The position numbers were made by a program, and so were the translations under genes. From assembly GCA_052117325.1 (NCBI GenBank), contig JBQKJJ010000006.1: 64,000 bases of DNA. One strand, 5' to 3'. Of the stretch, positions 53,945 through 62,698 are shown in pieces. This DNA comes from CAG-964 sp902789345. GTDB lineage: Bacteria; Bacillota; Clostridia; Oscillospirales; Acutalibacteraceae. The notes under the pieces were generated by a model, which saw only the letters and a list, made by a program, of their open reading frames with translations, was not told the origin of the DNA and searched no databases. How positions within the stretch are numbered: position 1 is the stretch's first letter; each line of letters opens with the position of its first letter.

Positions 53945-54952
53945 TTAGTCAGCGTACTTGTCCTCGCCGCCCCAAGAATACATCTTTCTTAGCTCAGCAC
54001 CAACAGACTCTAGCTGATGTGAAGCTTCGATTCTTCTTGTAGCGTTGAAATGAGCTCTGCCGTTCTTGTTCTCAGCAATCCACTTAGAAGCGAATGTACC
54101 GTCCTGAATCTCAGAAAGAACCTTCTTCATTTCCTTCTTTGTTTCGTCAGTGATTAGACGCTTACCTGTCTCGTAGTCACCAAACTCTGCTGTATCTGAA
54201 ATTGAATATCTCATCTTTGAGAAACCACCGTTGTAAATTAGGTCAACGATTAGCTTCATCTCGTGGATACACTCAAAGTATGCGTTCTCAGGTGCATAAC
54301 CAGCCTCAACCAATGTTTCAAAACCGGCCTTCATTAGAGCTGTAACACCACCGCAAAGAACAGCCTGCTCACCAAATAGGTCAGTTTCTGTTTCTGCCTT
54401 AAATGTTGTCTCCAATACACCTGCACGGCTGCCGCCGATACCTGCTGCATATGCAAGACCAATATCCTTAGCCTTACCTGTAGCATCCTGATATACAGCG
54501 ATTAGGCAAGGAACACCCTTACCCTCTTGGTACTCACTTCTTACAGTGTGACCAGGACCCTTAGGTGCAATCATAAATACATCAACATCAGCTGGTGGTA
54601 TAATCTGCTGATAGTGAATGTTAAAGCCGTGTGCAAAAGCAAGTGCCTTGCCGGCTGTTAGATTAGGCTCGATATCCTTCTTGTACATATCAGCCTGTCT
54701 TTCGTCATTAATAAGAATCATAATAATGTCAGCGTTCTTAGTAGCCTCTGCAGTTGTCATAACCTTTAGGCCGGCCTTTTCAGCTCTTGCCCAGCTCTTT
54801 GAACCCTCGTACAAACCAACGATAACATCTACGCCACTTTCATGTAGGTTTAGCGCATGAGCGTGACCCTGGCTACCGTAGCCGATAATTGCTACTGTTT
54901 TGTCTTGTAGAAGACTTAGGTTACAGTCCTCTTGATAATAAATTTTTGCCAT
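53945..54952 (-). CDS. ilvC: ketol-acid reductoisomerase
   Basis: A 335-residue class I KARI of valine/isoleucine synthesis, converting acetolactate to dihydroxyisovalerate. NAD(P) motif IIGYGSQGHAHALNLHESGVDV (residues ~22-43), PKGPGHTVRSEYQEGKGVPC, and metal-ligand TDLFGEQAVLCGG with Glu in AYFECIHEMKLIVDL. The coenzyme loop VDVIVGLYEGSKSWARAEKAG is a typical NADPH type. The ATG follows AAGGAGG. It is the last gene of ilvB-ilvN-ilvC, 68 bases after ilvN. Confidence 0.97.
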   Translation of the reverse strand: MAKIYYQEDCNLSLLQDKTVAIIGYGSQGHAHALNLHESGVDVIVGLYEGSKSWARAEKAGLKVMTTAEATKNADIIMILINDERQADMYKKDIEPNLTAGKALAFAHGFNIHYQQIIPPADVDVFMIAPKGPGHTVRSEYQEGKGVPCLIAVYQDATGKAKDIGLAYAAGIGGSRAGVLETTFKAETETDLFGEQAVLCGGVTALMKAGFETLVEAGYAPENAYFECIHEMKLIVDLIYNGGFSKMRYSISDTAEFGDYETGKRLITDETKKEMKKVLSEIQDGTFASKWIAENKNGRAHFNATRRIEASHQLESVGAELRKMYSWGGEDKYAD

Positions 54953-55020
54953 TGCAAATTCCTCCTTGTGCCATATCTGTGGCTAACTAATATAATACAT
55001 CAACAATCATAAATTGTCAA

Positions 55021-55509
55021 TTATTTAGCAAAATTACTTCCTTTTTCTATAGCGACTGTTCCTGTACGAACCATCTCTTTAATTCCGTATGGTTTCAGCA
55101 GGTTTGTAAGTGTTTCCAGATTGTCAACAGTATCTGCAATTTGCAGTGTAATTGTGTTTACACTTACATCAATCACCTTTGCGTCCATAAGCTCTGCTAT
55201 CTTCATTATTTCTATTCTGTTGCCTGTGTTGCTCTTTACCTTTATAAGCGCCAGCTCTCGGCTTATGTAAGAGTTTTCTTTCAGAATTTTAACCTCAAGC
55301 ACAGGTATAAGCTTATTAAGCTGCTTTTTAATCTGCTCCGCAACATACTCGTCGCCGTCGGCAACTACTGTTATTCTGGACACATTTACGTCTGTAGTAA
55401 CACCTACTGCAAGGCTTTCTATGTTGAATGCTCGTCTTGAAAACAGACCTGTAATTTTACTAAGAACACCTGCATGGTTTTCAACCAATATATATATAGT
55501 ATGTTTCAT
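55021..55509 (-). CDS. ilvN: acetolactate synthase small (regulatory) subunit
   Basis: A 162-residue ACT-domain subunit, needed for valine feedback inhibition of the large subunit. The ACT segment is MKHTIYILVENHAGVLSKITGLFSRRAFNIESLAVG (residues 1-36), followed by the C-terminal domain conserved in IlvH/IlvN (SRELALIKVKSNTGNR..IMKIAELMDAKVIDV). The start is ATG 55509, 21 bases after ilvB ends. The length is normal for the family. Confidence 0.95.
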   Translation of the reverse strand: MKHTIYILVENHAGVLSKITGLFSRRAFNIESLAVGVTTDVNVSRITVVADGDEYVAEQIKKQLNKLIPVLEVKILKENSYISRELALIKVKSNTGNRIEIMKIAELMDAKVIDVSVNTITLQIADTVDNLETLTNLLKPYGIKEMVRTGTVAIEKGSNFAK

Positions 55510-55529
55510 TTCAATGTCCTCTCTGTCTG

Positions 55530-57155
55530 TTAAATAGATGGTGTATCAGGGCTGACACGGCATACAAGAACAAACGACTTGTCAGACTCTATCATTTGCT
55601 TTGCGTATTTTTCAGCCTCTTCGTTAGAGGTAGCATAAGCGGAGTCTATATTATATGCCTCTGCTATTTTCATAAAGTCAGGGGCCTCTTCGTCTAAGAA
55701 TGTAGCGGTGTAACGCTGATGATACAAATTCTTTTGCAGCTCTCTAACCATACCAAGCCTGTCGTTACGCATTATTATTATTTTAACATTCAAGTGGTTC
55801 TGTGCAATAGTGCCCAGCTCGTTCATTCCCATTTGGAATGAGCCGTCACCACACACTACAACAACCTCTCTGTCAGGTCTGGCAAACTTTGCACCTACGG
55901 CAGCCGGTACGGAATATCCCATAGTACCCATACCGCCTGTTGTTAAAAATCTGCCTTCTTTTATACGGAAGTTATTGGCGCACCATATCTGGTTTTGTCC
56001 AACATCGGCAACCAAAATAGACTTATTCGGCAGCATTTCCGAAAGCTTTGCTATAAAGCTGCGTGGCTCAACACAGCCCTCAAATCTAGGCGCCGTTCTA
56101 AACAGCTCTTTTTTCCAACGCTCTGTTGTGTCTGCCCACATATGAGGTACATGGTAGTCGCCTATAGTATCGTTAATTTTATTAATAACATTCTTCATAT
56201 CGCCAACTATAGGCACTGTTACCTCAACATTTTTGCCTATTTCAGCCGGGTCAATATCTATATGTATAATTTTAGAATGAGCAGAAAGCTGGTCAGGTGA
56301 CGCTACGGCTCTGTCGCCTACTCTTGCGCCGCACAGCATAATAACATCTGCCTCATGAATAGCACGGTTGGCAACGCCCTTACCGTGAGAACCAAGCATA
56401 CCCAAATACAAAGGGTTTTCGGTAGGCATTACACCAATACCCATCATTGTAGAAACAACAGGAATACCTGTCTTTGTTGCAAACTCAACAAGCTTTAGCT
56501 TAGAGCCGGAAGTAAGCACGCCGCCGCCTGCACAAATAACAGGTCTTGAGGCTGACTGAATAAGCGCTACTGCCTTTTCAATCTGCTTAATGTGTCCCTG
56601 TACGCTAGGCTTATAGCCGGGTATATCTGCTTTTTTAGGGTAAACGAATTTATCTATTTTATTTGTTTGAATATCTACAGGTACATCTATAAGTACAGGA
56701 CCCGGTCTGCCGGTGGTTGCTATGTAGAAAGCCTCTTTAAACACCCTTGGCAAATCCTCTGTATTTTTTACAAGGTAGCTGTGTTTAACAAAAGGCTCGC
56801 AGGCACCTGTAATGTCTGCCTCCTGGAAAACATCCCTGCCTATAAGGTCGCTTCTGACCTGACCTGTAATTGCAATTATCGGAATAGAGTCCATATATGC
56901 AGTTGCTATACCGGTAATTAGGTTTGTTGCACCGGGACCCGATGTTGCAACACAGACGCCCGGCTTACTCACAGAACGGGCATAGCCGCTTGCCGCATGA
57001 ACTGAATTTTGCTCTTGTCTTACAAGAATGTGCTTTATAGGTGAGTCCATAAGTGCATCGTAAAACGGACAAATGGCTGCACCCGGGTAGCCAAACAGGA
57101 TTTCAACATTTTCCTGCTCTAGGCATTTTACCATTATCTCAGCACCACTAATCAT
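55530..57155 (-). CDS. ilvB: acetolactate synthase large subunit
   Basis: A 541-residue TPP- and FAD-binding enzyme that makes acetolactate or acetohydroxybutyrate. The catalytic Glu is in HILVRQEQNSVHAASGYAR, the TPP motif in VVCGDGSFQMGMNELGTIAQN (residues ~425-445), and VATSGPGATNLITGIATAYMDSIP is typical. ATG 57155 is chosen: GGGAG lies ten bases upstream, while the GTG at 57164 is too close. It is the first gene of ilvB-ilvN-ilvC, with its own promoter. No leader attenuator or T-box could be recognised. Confidence 0.96.
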   Translation of the reverse strand: MISGAEIMVKCLEQENVEILFGYPGAAICPFYDALMDSPIKHILVRQEQNSVHAASGYARSVSKPGVCVATSGPGATNLITGIATAYMDSIPIIAITGQVRSDLIGRDVFQEADITGACEPFVKHSYLVKNTEDLPRVFKEAFYIATTGRPGPVLIDVPVDIQTNKIDKFVYPKKADIPGYKPSVQGHIKQIEKAVALIQSASRPVICAGGGVLTSGSKLKLVEFATKTGIPVVSTMMGIGVMPTENPLYLGMLGSHGKGVANRAIHEADVIMLCGARVGDRAVASPDQLSAHSKIIHIDIDPAEIGKNVEVTVPIVGDMKNVINKINDTIGDYHVPHMWADTTERWKKELFRTAPRFEGCVEPRSFIAKLSEMLPNKSILVADVGQNQIWCANNFRIKEGRFLTTGGMGTMGYSVPAAVGAKFARPDREVVVVCGDGSFQMGMNELGTIAQNHLNVKIIIMRNDRLGMVRELQKNLYHQRYTATFLDEEAPDFMKIAEAYNIDSAYATSNEEAEKYAKQMIESDKSFVLVCRVSPDTPSI

Positions 57156-57196
57156 AAGTGCCACACTCCCATCAAATTATCACATTTCAAGATATA

Positions 57197-57225
57197 ATTA
57201 TAGTCGAGATACCCAATAAAATCAA
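57197..57225 (-). promoter_or_regulatory. sigma-A promoter of the ilv operon
   Basis: Minus-strand TTGATT (57220-57225), 17-base spacer, TATAAT (57197-57202), 42 bases before the ATG; the short leader leaves no room for a T-box riboswitch. Confidence 0.75.
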
Positions 57226-57456
57226 GTATTATAATCCAAAAACAAGAGTGCTTTAGGAGAATTAACCGTAATATCCGTATGAAATTACTTCCAAACAAAA
57301 TTTACCCTCTGTTGTCTAAACATAAGCCCAAATTTTCGCTTAATTAACCATTTTTTACCCCTTTAAATTATATTTTGTCAACCAAAACAAAGGCGCCGAT
57401 AATTTACAAAGTTAATCAAAAAATTATGGAAAACAAAAAAATTCAAAAATGGTCAA

Positions 57457-57485
57457 TTTACTTTTACTGATATATTGGTTATAAT
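57457..57485 (+). promoter_or_regulatory. sigma-A promoter of the zinc-ribbon membrane protein
   Basis: TTTACT (57457-57462), 17-base spacer and TATAAT (57480-57485), preceded by TTGGT, 52 bases before the ATG. The 57226-57456 part of this gap holds no ORF. Confidence 0.65.
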
Positions 57486-57537
57486 TATCTCATATGCTTA
57501 ATTAGTGTGATTTTACTTTTGTTTGGAGGTATTTATT

Positions 57538-58671
57538 ATGATAAAATGCCCTAACTGTGGCTTTGAAAATGACGACAGCTGTACTTTTTGTGCTATATGC
57601 GGCTCTCCTGTTATTGACAACAGCTTTTATGTACATAACACAGCCAAGCAGGCTGATATTTCGGTAGACGACTTAAACAAAATGCTGATAACACAGGGAG
57701 CTAAGACAAAGTCCTTTACAAAGCTTGACAAGGCTGCCCTGAACAAAGCAAAGGCGGCCCTTGCCAATAGAGAAAATTATGTAAAGAAATACTCAAAAAG
57801 CACAGACAATTCAGATAATGCCAAAGCTGTTAAAACAAGCTCTTCTAACCGTGTCAAGCAGACAAGTCAAATTAGCGGCACAGACAGTTCAGTTGACAAT
57901 TCTAAAAATCAGCCTGACATAGAAAGCAGAAAAGATAATTACGAAAAGACAAAAAGTGCCAACAATACACAGCAAGCCCAAAACTTAGATACCAAGAGCT
58001 TTGCTCCTGAATCAGGTAACGCTATAATCGGTAAAGAGTTGCCAAAAAGCGCACCCGTTGCCCATAAAACGAACAGCAACACAGCAACTAAAAATATTTC
58101 TGTTCCCCCAACCACCGACGACAATGCCGGAAATAAAAGCACCCCTGTTGCCCATACTGCGGGCAGCAACACAGTGAATAAAAATATCTCTGACTCTTAT
58201 ACCTCAAGCAATGCCGCAAACGCTGTAACAGAAAGCCCAATATCAGCAGGCAGTGACAGCAAGCTATTTAGACTTATATCAAAAATGTTTTTTGGTACTA
58301 AGGACGAAACAAACCGCTTTAAACAAGAGGACATAGAAAACAACTCAGCACTGGCAGTGTTAAGCTATATACCGTTTATGTTCTTTATCCCAATGATAAT
58401 TAAACCCACCAGCGGCTACCTGCGCTACCACGGCATACAGGGACTAACAATGTTCCTAACATTTGTAGGCCTAGAATTTGTAGATGTACTTTTGTGTGCC
58501 ATTGCCAATGCCGCCGTTCCCGGTGCGGTGGGTTCCTACATTTCAATAGCCGTCACACTTATTGCCAACCTGTGCGTTTTGCTGTTAATTGCCATTGGCA
58601 TTGCAAACGCCGTTAAGGGCTATGCCAGAGAACTGCCTATAATAGGTAAAATAAAGCTTTTGAAACAATAA
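57538..58671 (+). CDS. zinc-ribbon protein with low-complexity linker and C-terminal membrane domain
   Basis: A 377-residue protein. The N-terminus is a zinc ribbon (MIKCPNCGFENDDSCTFCAICG). Residues ~35-245 are a Ser/Thr/Asn/Lys-rich low-complexity linker with an internal duplication (PVAHKTNSNTATKNIS and PVAHTAGSNTVNKNIS). The C-terminal domain has three membrane helices with SGYLRYHGIQGLTMF, resembling DUF4870-type modules. ATG 57538 is chosen after TGGAGG. It may tether a zinc-dependent domain to the membrane. The function is unknown. Confidence 0.75.
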   Translation: MIKCPNCGFENDDSCTFCAICGSPVIDNSFYVHNTAKQADISVDDLNKMLITQGAKTKSFTKLDKAALNKAKAALANRENYVKKYSKSTDNSDNAKAVKTSSSNRVKQTSQISGTDSSVDNSKNQPDIESRKDNYEKTKSANNTQQAQNLDTKSFAPESGNAIIGKELPKSAPVAHKTNSNTATKNISVPPTTDDNAGNKSTPVAHTAGSNTVNKNISDSYTSSNAANAVTESPISAGSDSKLFRLISKMFFGTKDETNRFKQEDIENNSALAVLSYIPFMFFIPMIIKPTSGYLRYHGIQGLTMFLTFVGLEFVDVLLCAIANAAVPGAVGSYISIAVTLIANLCVLLLIAIGIANAVKGYARELPIIGKIKLLKQ

Positions 58672-58698
58672 TACATTTGAATACTTCAAAATCTTATT

Positions 58699-58739
58699 AA
58701 AAGGCTGTTAGGATAAGGCAACTTAACCTACAGCCTTTT
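58699..58739 (+). terminator. terminator after the zinc-ribbon membrane protein gene
   Basis: AAAAGGCTGT-AGG pairs with CCT-ACAGCCTTTT around a ~13-base loop. Confidence 0.75.
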
Positions 58740-58768
58740 ACAAATTCCCCTAAATTTCAAAAAAAGTG

Positions 58769-58797
58769 TTGACATTTGAAAGCATATACTGTATAAT
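58769..58797 (+). promoter_or_regulatory. strong sigma-A promoter of the tRNA-Leu gene
   Basis: Perfect TTGACA (58769-58774), 17-base spacer and perfect TATAAT (58792-58797), 30 bases before the tRNA. Confidence 0.9.
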
Positions 58798-58827
58798 ATT
58801 GATTGTTCGGTAAGAAACACACCGTAT

Positions 58828-58912
58828 GCGGGTGTGGCGGAATTGGCAGACGCGCTAGATTTAGGTTCTAGTGTCAGCAGACGTGGGGGTTCAAGTCCCT
58901 TCACCCGCACCA
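58828..58912 (+). tRNA. tRNA-Leu (anticodon TAG)
   Basis: An 85-base class II tRNA with the acceptor stem GCGGGTG/CACCCGC, D-arm, anticodon stem CTAGA/TCTAG with loop TTTAGGT, a variable arm of ~11 bases, T-loop GTTCAAG and an encoded ACCA end. It has its own promoter and terminator and reads CUN leucine codons. Confidence 0.97.
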
Positions 58913-58914
58913 GT

Positions 58915-58947
58915 AAGCACTGTAATTTTTACAGTGCTTATTTTTTT
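58915..58947 (+). terminator. terminator after tRNA-Leu
   Basis: AAGCACTGTA pairs with TACAGTGCTT around a short T-rich loop, followed by ATTTTTTT, immediately after the tRNA. Confidence 0.9.
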
Positions 58948-59017
58948 GCCAAAATTTTGACTCAACCCAACTTTTTTAGAAAAAACAAAAATGGCAGACA
59001 CATAACACAAGACGGCA

Positions 59018-59050
59018 CTTATATAGTTTGTTTAACACAAACTGTATAAG
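59018..59050. repeat. inverted repeat at the end of the ABC remnant
   Basis: CTTATA-AGTTTGT pairs with ACAAACT-TATAAG (one mismatch) and encloses the stop codon of the remnant at 59032-59034. There is no T-run; probably a chance or old terminator structure. Confidence 0.4.
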
Positions 59051-59205
59051 CATTTGGTTACGGGTAAATCCTGCATATCGGGAATTTTATCTGCAAGTTC
59101 TGCACTTAATGAATTAATACTTGCGTGGGAATACTTTATACAGTCAAAACTTCCGTTAAAAACCATACTGCCTTTATCAATTAAAATTATCCTTTCACTA
59201 ATTTT
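59032..59205 (-). pseudogene. C-terminal remnant of an ABC transporter ATPase
   Basis: In the same frame as the preceding regulator, but after its TGA stop, the sequence reads KISERIILIDKGSMVFNGSF, typical of the last strand and D-loop-to-tail region of drug or bacteriocin ABC ATPases. It continues to a stop at 59032. The upstream two-thirds of the gene, including both Walker motifs, is missing. It is the 3' end left by a deletion that fused it to the truncated LytTR gene. Confidence 0.65.
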
Positions 59206-59721
59206 TCAATTTATTCTAAATTTGTAAACCATACCCTTTGTATGCAAATTAAGATAATTGGACTCGGATTCAAAATATATAATATCTTTAAGCTTTATTC
59301 TGTTAAAGCTGCCCCCGATTTTAAACGAAAATGCATCTGAGTTCTTTTGCAATTCCTGTACTAAGCCCTTTACAACACCTGAAATTTCTTCATCAAAATA
59401 TGTCTTTCTAATAAACCCAAACGAATGATACTTAAATGATTTATATACAAGTGCGTCCTGACCTGTAATGAATACAAGGAGCGTATTTATCTCACTGTTA
59501 AGCAAAACTTCTGCAATATCCATCCCACTGATGATTGGCATATCAATATCCAGAAACAAAATATCAACAGGATTGTTTTTTAGATATTCAAGGAAGTTAA
59601 TTGAGTTTTCAGCAGTATACAAATCAATTTCACAATTCAGCTTTTTAAATTCCTTTTTTATTTTCACCGACAAATCATCTAAAATTTTAGCCTCATCATC
59701 ACAAAACGCAACTTTTATCAT
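59206..59721 (-). pseudogene. LytTR-type response regulator, truncated in the DNA-binding domain
   Basis: A 171-residue product: a receiver domain (MIKVAFCDDEAKILDDL with acidic pocket, FLDIDMP with the phosphorylated Asp, IRKTYFDEE near the switch Lys) and the first half of a LytTR domain (FNRIKLKDIIYFESESNYLNL). The domain stops at YKFRIN, about 50 residues early, so DNA binding is likely lost. The frame runs into the ABC remnant after TGA. The start is ATG 59721, four bases after GGTGG. No histidine kinase gene is beside it. Confidence 0.75.
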
Positions 59722-59773
59722 CTCACCACCATACAAACTTTGATACAAAAATTATATAATCAAAGACAACATC

Positions 59774-60025
59774 ATGTCAACAATTTTGCTTTGTTTATAT
59801 AAATATCTTGAATGCTGCAAACAGCAAGTGTTAGCTTACAGCTTTGTGATATTTACAAGTTTGTTTAATAGGTGTATTTTGCGATTGAGAGAAGTGAAAG
59901 TAGCACTATTGCCGAAACGCTCCCCCAAAACAACACTTTTCATTGGTATAATAATTCTCTTTCCACTATTTGCGATAGGAATAAGTATATTATTAGTTCT
60001 ACCATTAAAAAACCGCTGCAGTTGA
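59774..60025 (+). other. gap with a doubtful hydrophobic ORF
   Basis: A plus-strand frame (TTG or internal starts) encodes a C-terminal basic-hydrophobic stretch ending KTTLFIGIIILFPLFAIGIS and LLVLPLKNRCS. It lacks a good ribosome site, and the minus-strand frame in the same place is also open. It may be a remnant of a small membrane protein from the deleted LytTR/ABC locus. I could not recognise it, and the rest of this 400-base gap shows nothing. Confidence 0.25.
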
Positions 60026-60116
60026 AGTTGTTTTAGAGCGCTGAATTTGGACAAACAAATAGGCACGAAAGAATAGTCTAAATAAAAAGCTGTGTAAATG
60101 AAATAATATTTAGAAA

Positions 60117-60140
60117 GGCGAGGAGTAAAAATCCTCGCTT
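60117..60140 (-). terminator. terminator after the SWIM gene
   Basis: GCGAGGA pairs with TCCTCGC around a 7-base loop, nine bases past the SWIM-gene stop. Confidence 0.65.
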
Positions 60141-60148
60141 TAACTTAT

Positions 60149-60604
60149 TTAATAATCAATATGTTCCCTTACAAATTTTTCAAGCACCCAGTCAGCGCCA
60201 TCATAAAGAACCTCATATAAGGTTTGTCGTAATTCCTCTTTTGAAAGACTGTTAATATATGTAATAATCTTTTCTTCAAGCTCCTCTTGGCGTTGCTCTT
60301 CTTCCTGCTCATATTCTACCACTTTTTTGTAGTATTGCTCTGCAGCCTCAGGAAAAATCGCAAAATACAGTGCAACCTGATGCTTACAAACAATCCTTCT
60401 ACCGTCTGCATGAGGACAGTTACAATGGGATTTTCTGGGATGTTCCACATTGATAAAAACCTCATAATGCTTATTATTGCTGCCCCGTAATATTCCGCTA
60501 TATTCATAATTGGAAATCTTATTTTTAGATAGGACATACCCATCATTGTAGTATTCATAACCTCGCCATAAAGATGCACCGCTTGCTAAATCCAATAATC
60601 CCAT
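60149..60604 (-). CDS. SWIM zinc-finger protein
   Basis: A 151-residue protein with a SWIM zinc finger CNCPHADGRRIVCKHQVAL (residues ~61-79, CxCxnCxH). The N-terminal part (SLWRGYEYYNDGYVLSKN, YSGILRGSNNKHYEVFINV) is the usual partner of the finger, and the Glu/Gln-rich helix (residues ~98-112) and short C-terminal part follow. SWIM proteins bind nucleic acid or proteins; stand-alone bacterial ones have no defined role. The ATG follows GAGGTGAAAAT. It is next to the Rhs remnants, which may be chance. Confidence 0.85.
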   Translation of the reverse strand: MGLLDLASGASLWRGYEYYNDGYVLSKNKISNYEYSGILRGSNNKHYEVFINVEHPRKSHCNCPHADGRRIVCKHQVALYFAIFPEAAEQYYKKVVEYEQEEEQRQEELEEKIITYINSLSKEELRQTLYEVLYDGADWVLEKFVREHIDY

Positions 60605-60939
60605 ATTTTCACCTCGTATTAATTATTTTATTTATTTAATTTGATTTATTTTGTAGGTCCTTTCCTTAGTCCAACTTTTATTATAGAGCCACTTAAATTC
60701 AGCACACATCTTGCAAAAGCATAATAATACTGTCCTTTAGCGTACTTATTTATATACTCTAATTATAACATTATTTTGGCACCCAACTTGTACACCCATA
60801 TTATAACCGCCATTTATAAACTTTTCGACCATTGGAGCATAAATCTTGTTAGAACACACAATATTCCGTTATACGGTTTTACCCAAACTATGACATAGAG
60901 CCTTTATTAATAGACTTAAAATACAGAAAATCAAATTAA
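60605..60939. other. spacer with a possible insertion-sequence end
   Basis: No gene is recognised. On the minus strand GGCTCTATGTCATAGTTTGG (60883-60902) looks like the terminal inverted-repeat words of ISL3-type elements (GGCTCTTTGTCA-like), from memory only. No transposase or second end is seen. Confidence 0.3.
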
Positions 60940-61113
60940 TTAAACATCTGCACTATCAAGAAAATCAGCACATAAATCATGCATTTCAATATGTTCATTT
61001 AAAATATTTCCTGTTTTTATATTCACAAGATTCAATTTAATTGATTCATTTCTGTATCCATCCAACAATTCCATAAGCCGATAAATAGTCTCATATGTTA
61101 CATCCTTTAACAT
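60940..61113 (-). CDS. small protein, candidate immunity to the decayed Rhs toxin upstream
   Basis: A 57-residue ORF (ATG at 61113, TAA at 60940) starting MLKDVTYETIYRLMELLDGY and ending DLCADFLDSADV. It is acidic and soluble, with no recognised family. The AGAGGA ribosome site is very close to the ATG. It lies 115 bases downstream of the end of a broken Rhs toxin C-terminus, where an immunity gene is normally found. The role is an inference from position. Confidence 0.55.
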   Translation of the reverse strand: MLKDVTYETIYRLMELLDGYRNESIKLNLVNIKTGNILNEHIEMHDLCADFLDSADV

Positions 61114-61227
61114 ATCCTCTGTTTTTTATATCGACTAATATTGCTTAATGATACATTAATAGTTATATTCTAAATGTTTTTAATCTCACATAAAAAATTT
61201 TTTGTTCCTCTGTCATATATAATTCTC

Positions 61228-61884
61228 CTATTTATGATATTTTCCATTAATCAAATATTCAAAAAGCTGTTTAACATCTTTTTGACAGGAGATGTAACCC
61301 CTCCCCCAGTTGTCTTACTACCAACCGCTCCGTATATATTTCCGTTTGGAGATACATTTCTTTGCGGTTTATGCACATGTGGTGATACTCCACCATGTGA
61401 TCCTGCTCCAAATCGTTTAAACACACCGCCTGTAATCCCCTTATTATTAAAATTTGGCGAATCAGTGTGTAATGATATTTCTGGATCAGCATTAATGTCT
61501 TTACATATTCTGAAATTATTCTTTCTCCTGAGCGGTTAAACCGCCAAATATTGCTCCTACCACAAAGCCTGTAACTGCACCGCTTGCAAACGATTTTACC
61601 AAATTGAGTGGGTCTCGCTCTCCTCCTAGTAAAGCGTCCATCATACTCATTAATCCGCCAATTGCAGCACTAACACTTGCAGTTTTTATTTACTCTGTAT
61701 GTTCAGCACTGCCGACATTTCAAGCAGTGTAAAGTAACCGGTTGGGTCGCTGTTCATTACAGGGTTTGCGGGGCACAGTTGGGTCGCTGTTCATTACAGG
61801 GTTTGCGGGGCACATAGGTATTTGTGCAGTGATACTGGGTCTGAGGTTGTTCCGCTATATCTATCTGCTGTTGTGAAATGAATT
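61228..61884 (-). pseudogene. Rhs core and toxin C-terminus, multiply frameshifted
   Basis: Translated in successive frames the region reads like the end of an Rhs/polymorphic toxin. First FTTADRYSGTTSDPVSLHKY (the conserved Rhs core), then after a frameshift NPVMNSDPTGYFTLLEMSAV, then IGGLMSMMDALLGGERDPLN and SFASGAVTGFVVGAIFGGLT, then FNNKGITGGVFKRFGAGSHG and PHVHKPQRNVSPNGNIYG, then VKQLFEYLINGKYHK-stop. Four or more frameshifts and a 37-base tandem duplication disrupt it. The last ~100 residues are the toxin domain, whose activity I cannot name. Confidence 0.7.
61741..61814 (-). repeat. perfect 37-base tandem duplication in the Rhs core
   Basis: Two identical 37-base units (61741-61777, 61778-61814) over the DP-x-NPVMNSDPTG coding region. 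As 37 is not a multiple of 3, the duplication breaks the frame. Confidence 0.9.
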
Positions 61885-62011
61885 CGGCAAATATGTGATT
61901 AATTATAAATTTTGGTATTTTTTTATCATTACAGAATCCATATTACTAAATGAATATTTTATAGCATCTTGCTCTGAAATACCTTCTTGATTTAAATTGC
62001 ATAATGTTTTT

Positions 62012-62434
62012 TTATTTTTCCCAAATATACTCTTGGAAGATTATGTAATGCACATAATAACACATATACCTTTTTTTATTAATATAGGTTTTGTTTAATT
62101 CTGTTAATAAATCTAAGAACAGTTTATCTATCAATAGATTTATTTTTTTATAATTTTCCCCTATATCTACTTTTTCAAGTTTTTTCATTGAAAAATTATA
62201 AAATTTCCCTATTTCATAATTTTTCTCACACAGCACAATAAAATTTTCTATTGTGCTGCGTACCACATCTTTATTATCTAGTTGTAAACATTTTTGCAAT
62301 TCATTCAGAGCAATAATATGCTTTTTTATAGTTTTTTTATATCCAAATTTCCACCTTACACCATAGCATCTACCTTTTTCGGCTACAATGCCAATATATA
62401 ACAGCTCCCCAATTATATCTTTAATATACATCAT
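62012..62434 (-). CDS. candidate immunity protein B
   Basis: A 140-residue basic, helix-rich protein (MMYIKDIIGELLYIGIVAEK, KTIKKHIIALNELQKCLQLD) of no recognised family. ATG 62434 or 62431 follows AAAGGTGA. It starts 14 bases after the end of a toxin C-terminal fragment, the position of an immunity gene. The frame ends EYIWEK-stop, but the sequence continues in another frame (KKTLCNLNQEGISEQDAIKY) to 61903, so a frameshift near 62012 may have shortened it. Confidence 0.55.
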   Translation of the reverse strand: MMYIKDIIGELLYIGIVAEKGRCYGVRWKFGYKKTIKKHIIALNELQKCLQLDNKDVVRSTIENFIVLCEKNYEIGKFYNFSMKKLEKVDIGENYKKINLLIDKLFLDLLTELNKTYINKKRYMCYYVHYIIFQEYIWEK

Positions 62435-62447
62435 TCTATCACCTTTA

Positions 62448-62663
62448 TTACTTTTTTCCAAATTCATACCACTCTTTTGTCCAGTGGATATTAGTTGCCG
62501 AAGTCGGTTGATTGGTTGGTGTATTCATATTCATTCCTGATTCTTTTCTTAACATTGTTGTTGCAACTGTTGTAGGGTGACCTTCTACTAGATATCTACC
62601 GGTTGAGTCTGCATATACACTACTATTAGCATTCATAGAATCATAAGAATTAAAAATTTCCAT
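62448..62663 (-). pseudogene. toxin C-terminal fragment B
   Basis: A 71-residue frame with YADSTGRYLVEGHPTTVATT, MLRKESGMNMNTPTN and ATNIHWTKEWYEFGKK. It looks like the last part of a polymorphic-toxin C-terminal domain, cut off from any signal or Rhs core. The MEIFNSYD start has no convincing ribosome site. The following ORF would be its immunity gene. The toxin activity is unknown. Confidence 0.55.
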
Positions 62664-62698
62664 AACTTTGCTACGGCTAATTACTGTTTATCCTGACT

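Noticed and set aside
57165..57537. T-box or leader peptide before ilvB
   Set aside because: The promoter is only 42 bases from the start codon, leaving no room, and no Leu/Val/Ile-rich small ORF is present.
58728..58910. Minus-strand 60-codon frame overlapping tRNA-Leu
   Set aside because: It lies across a perfect tRNA gene with its own promoter.
59034..59206. TGA at the LytTR/ABC junction as a selenocysteine codon
   Set aside because: No selenocysteine insertion element is evident, and the two sides belong to unrelated families, so a deletion scar explains the open frame.
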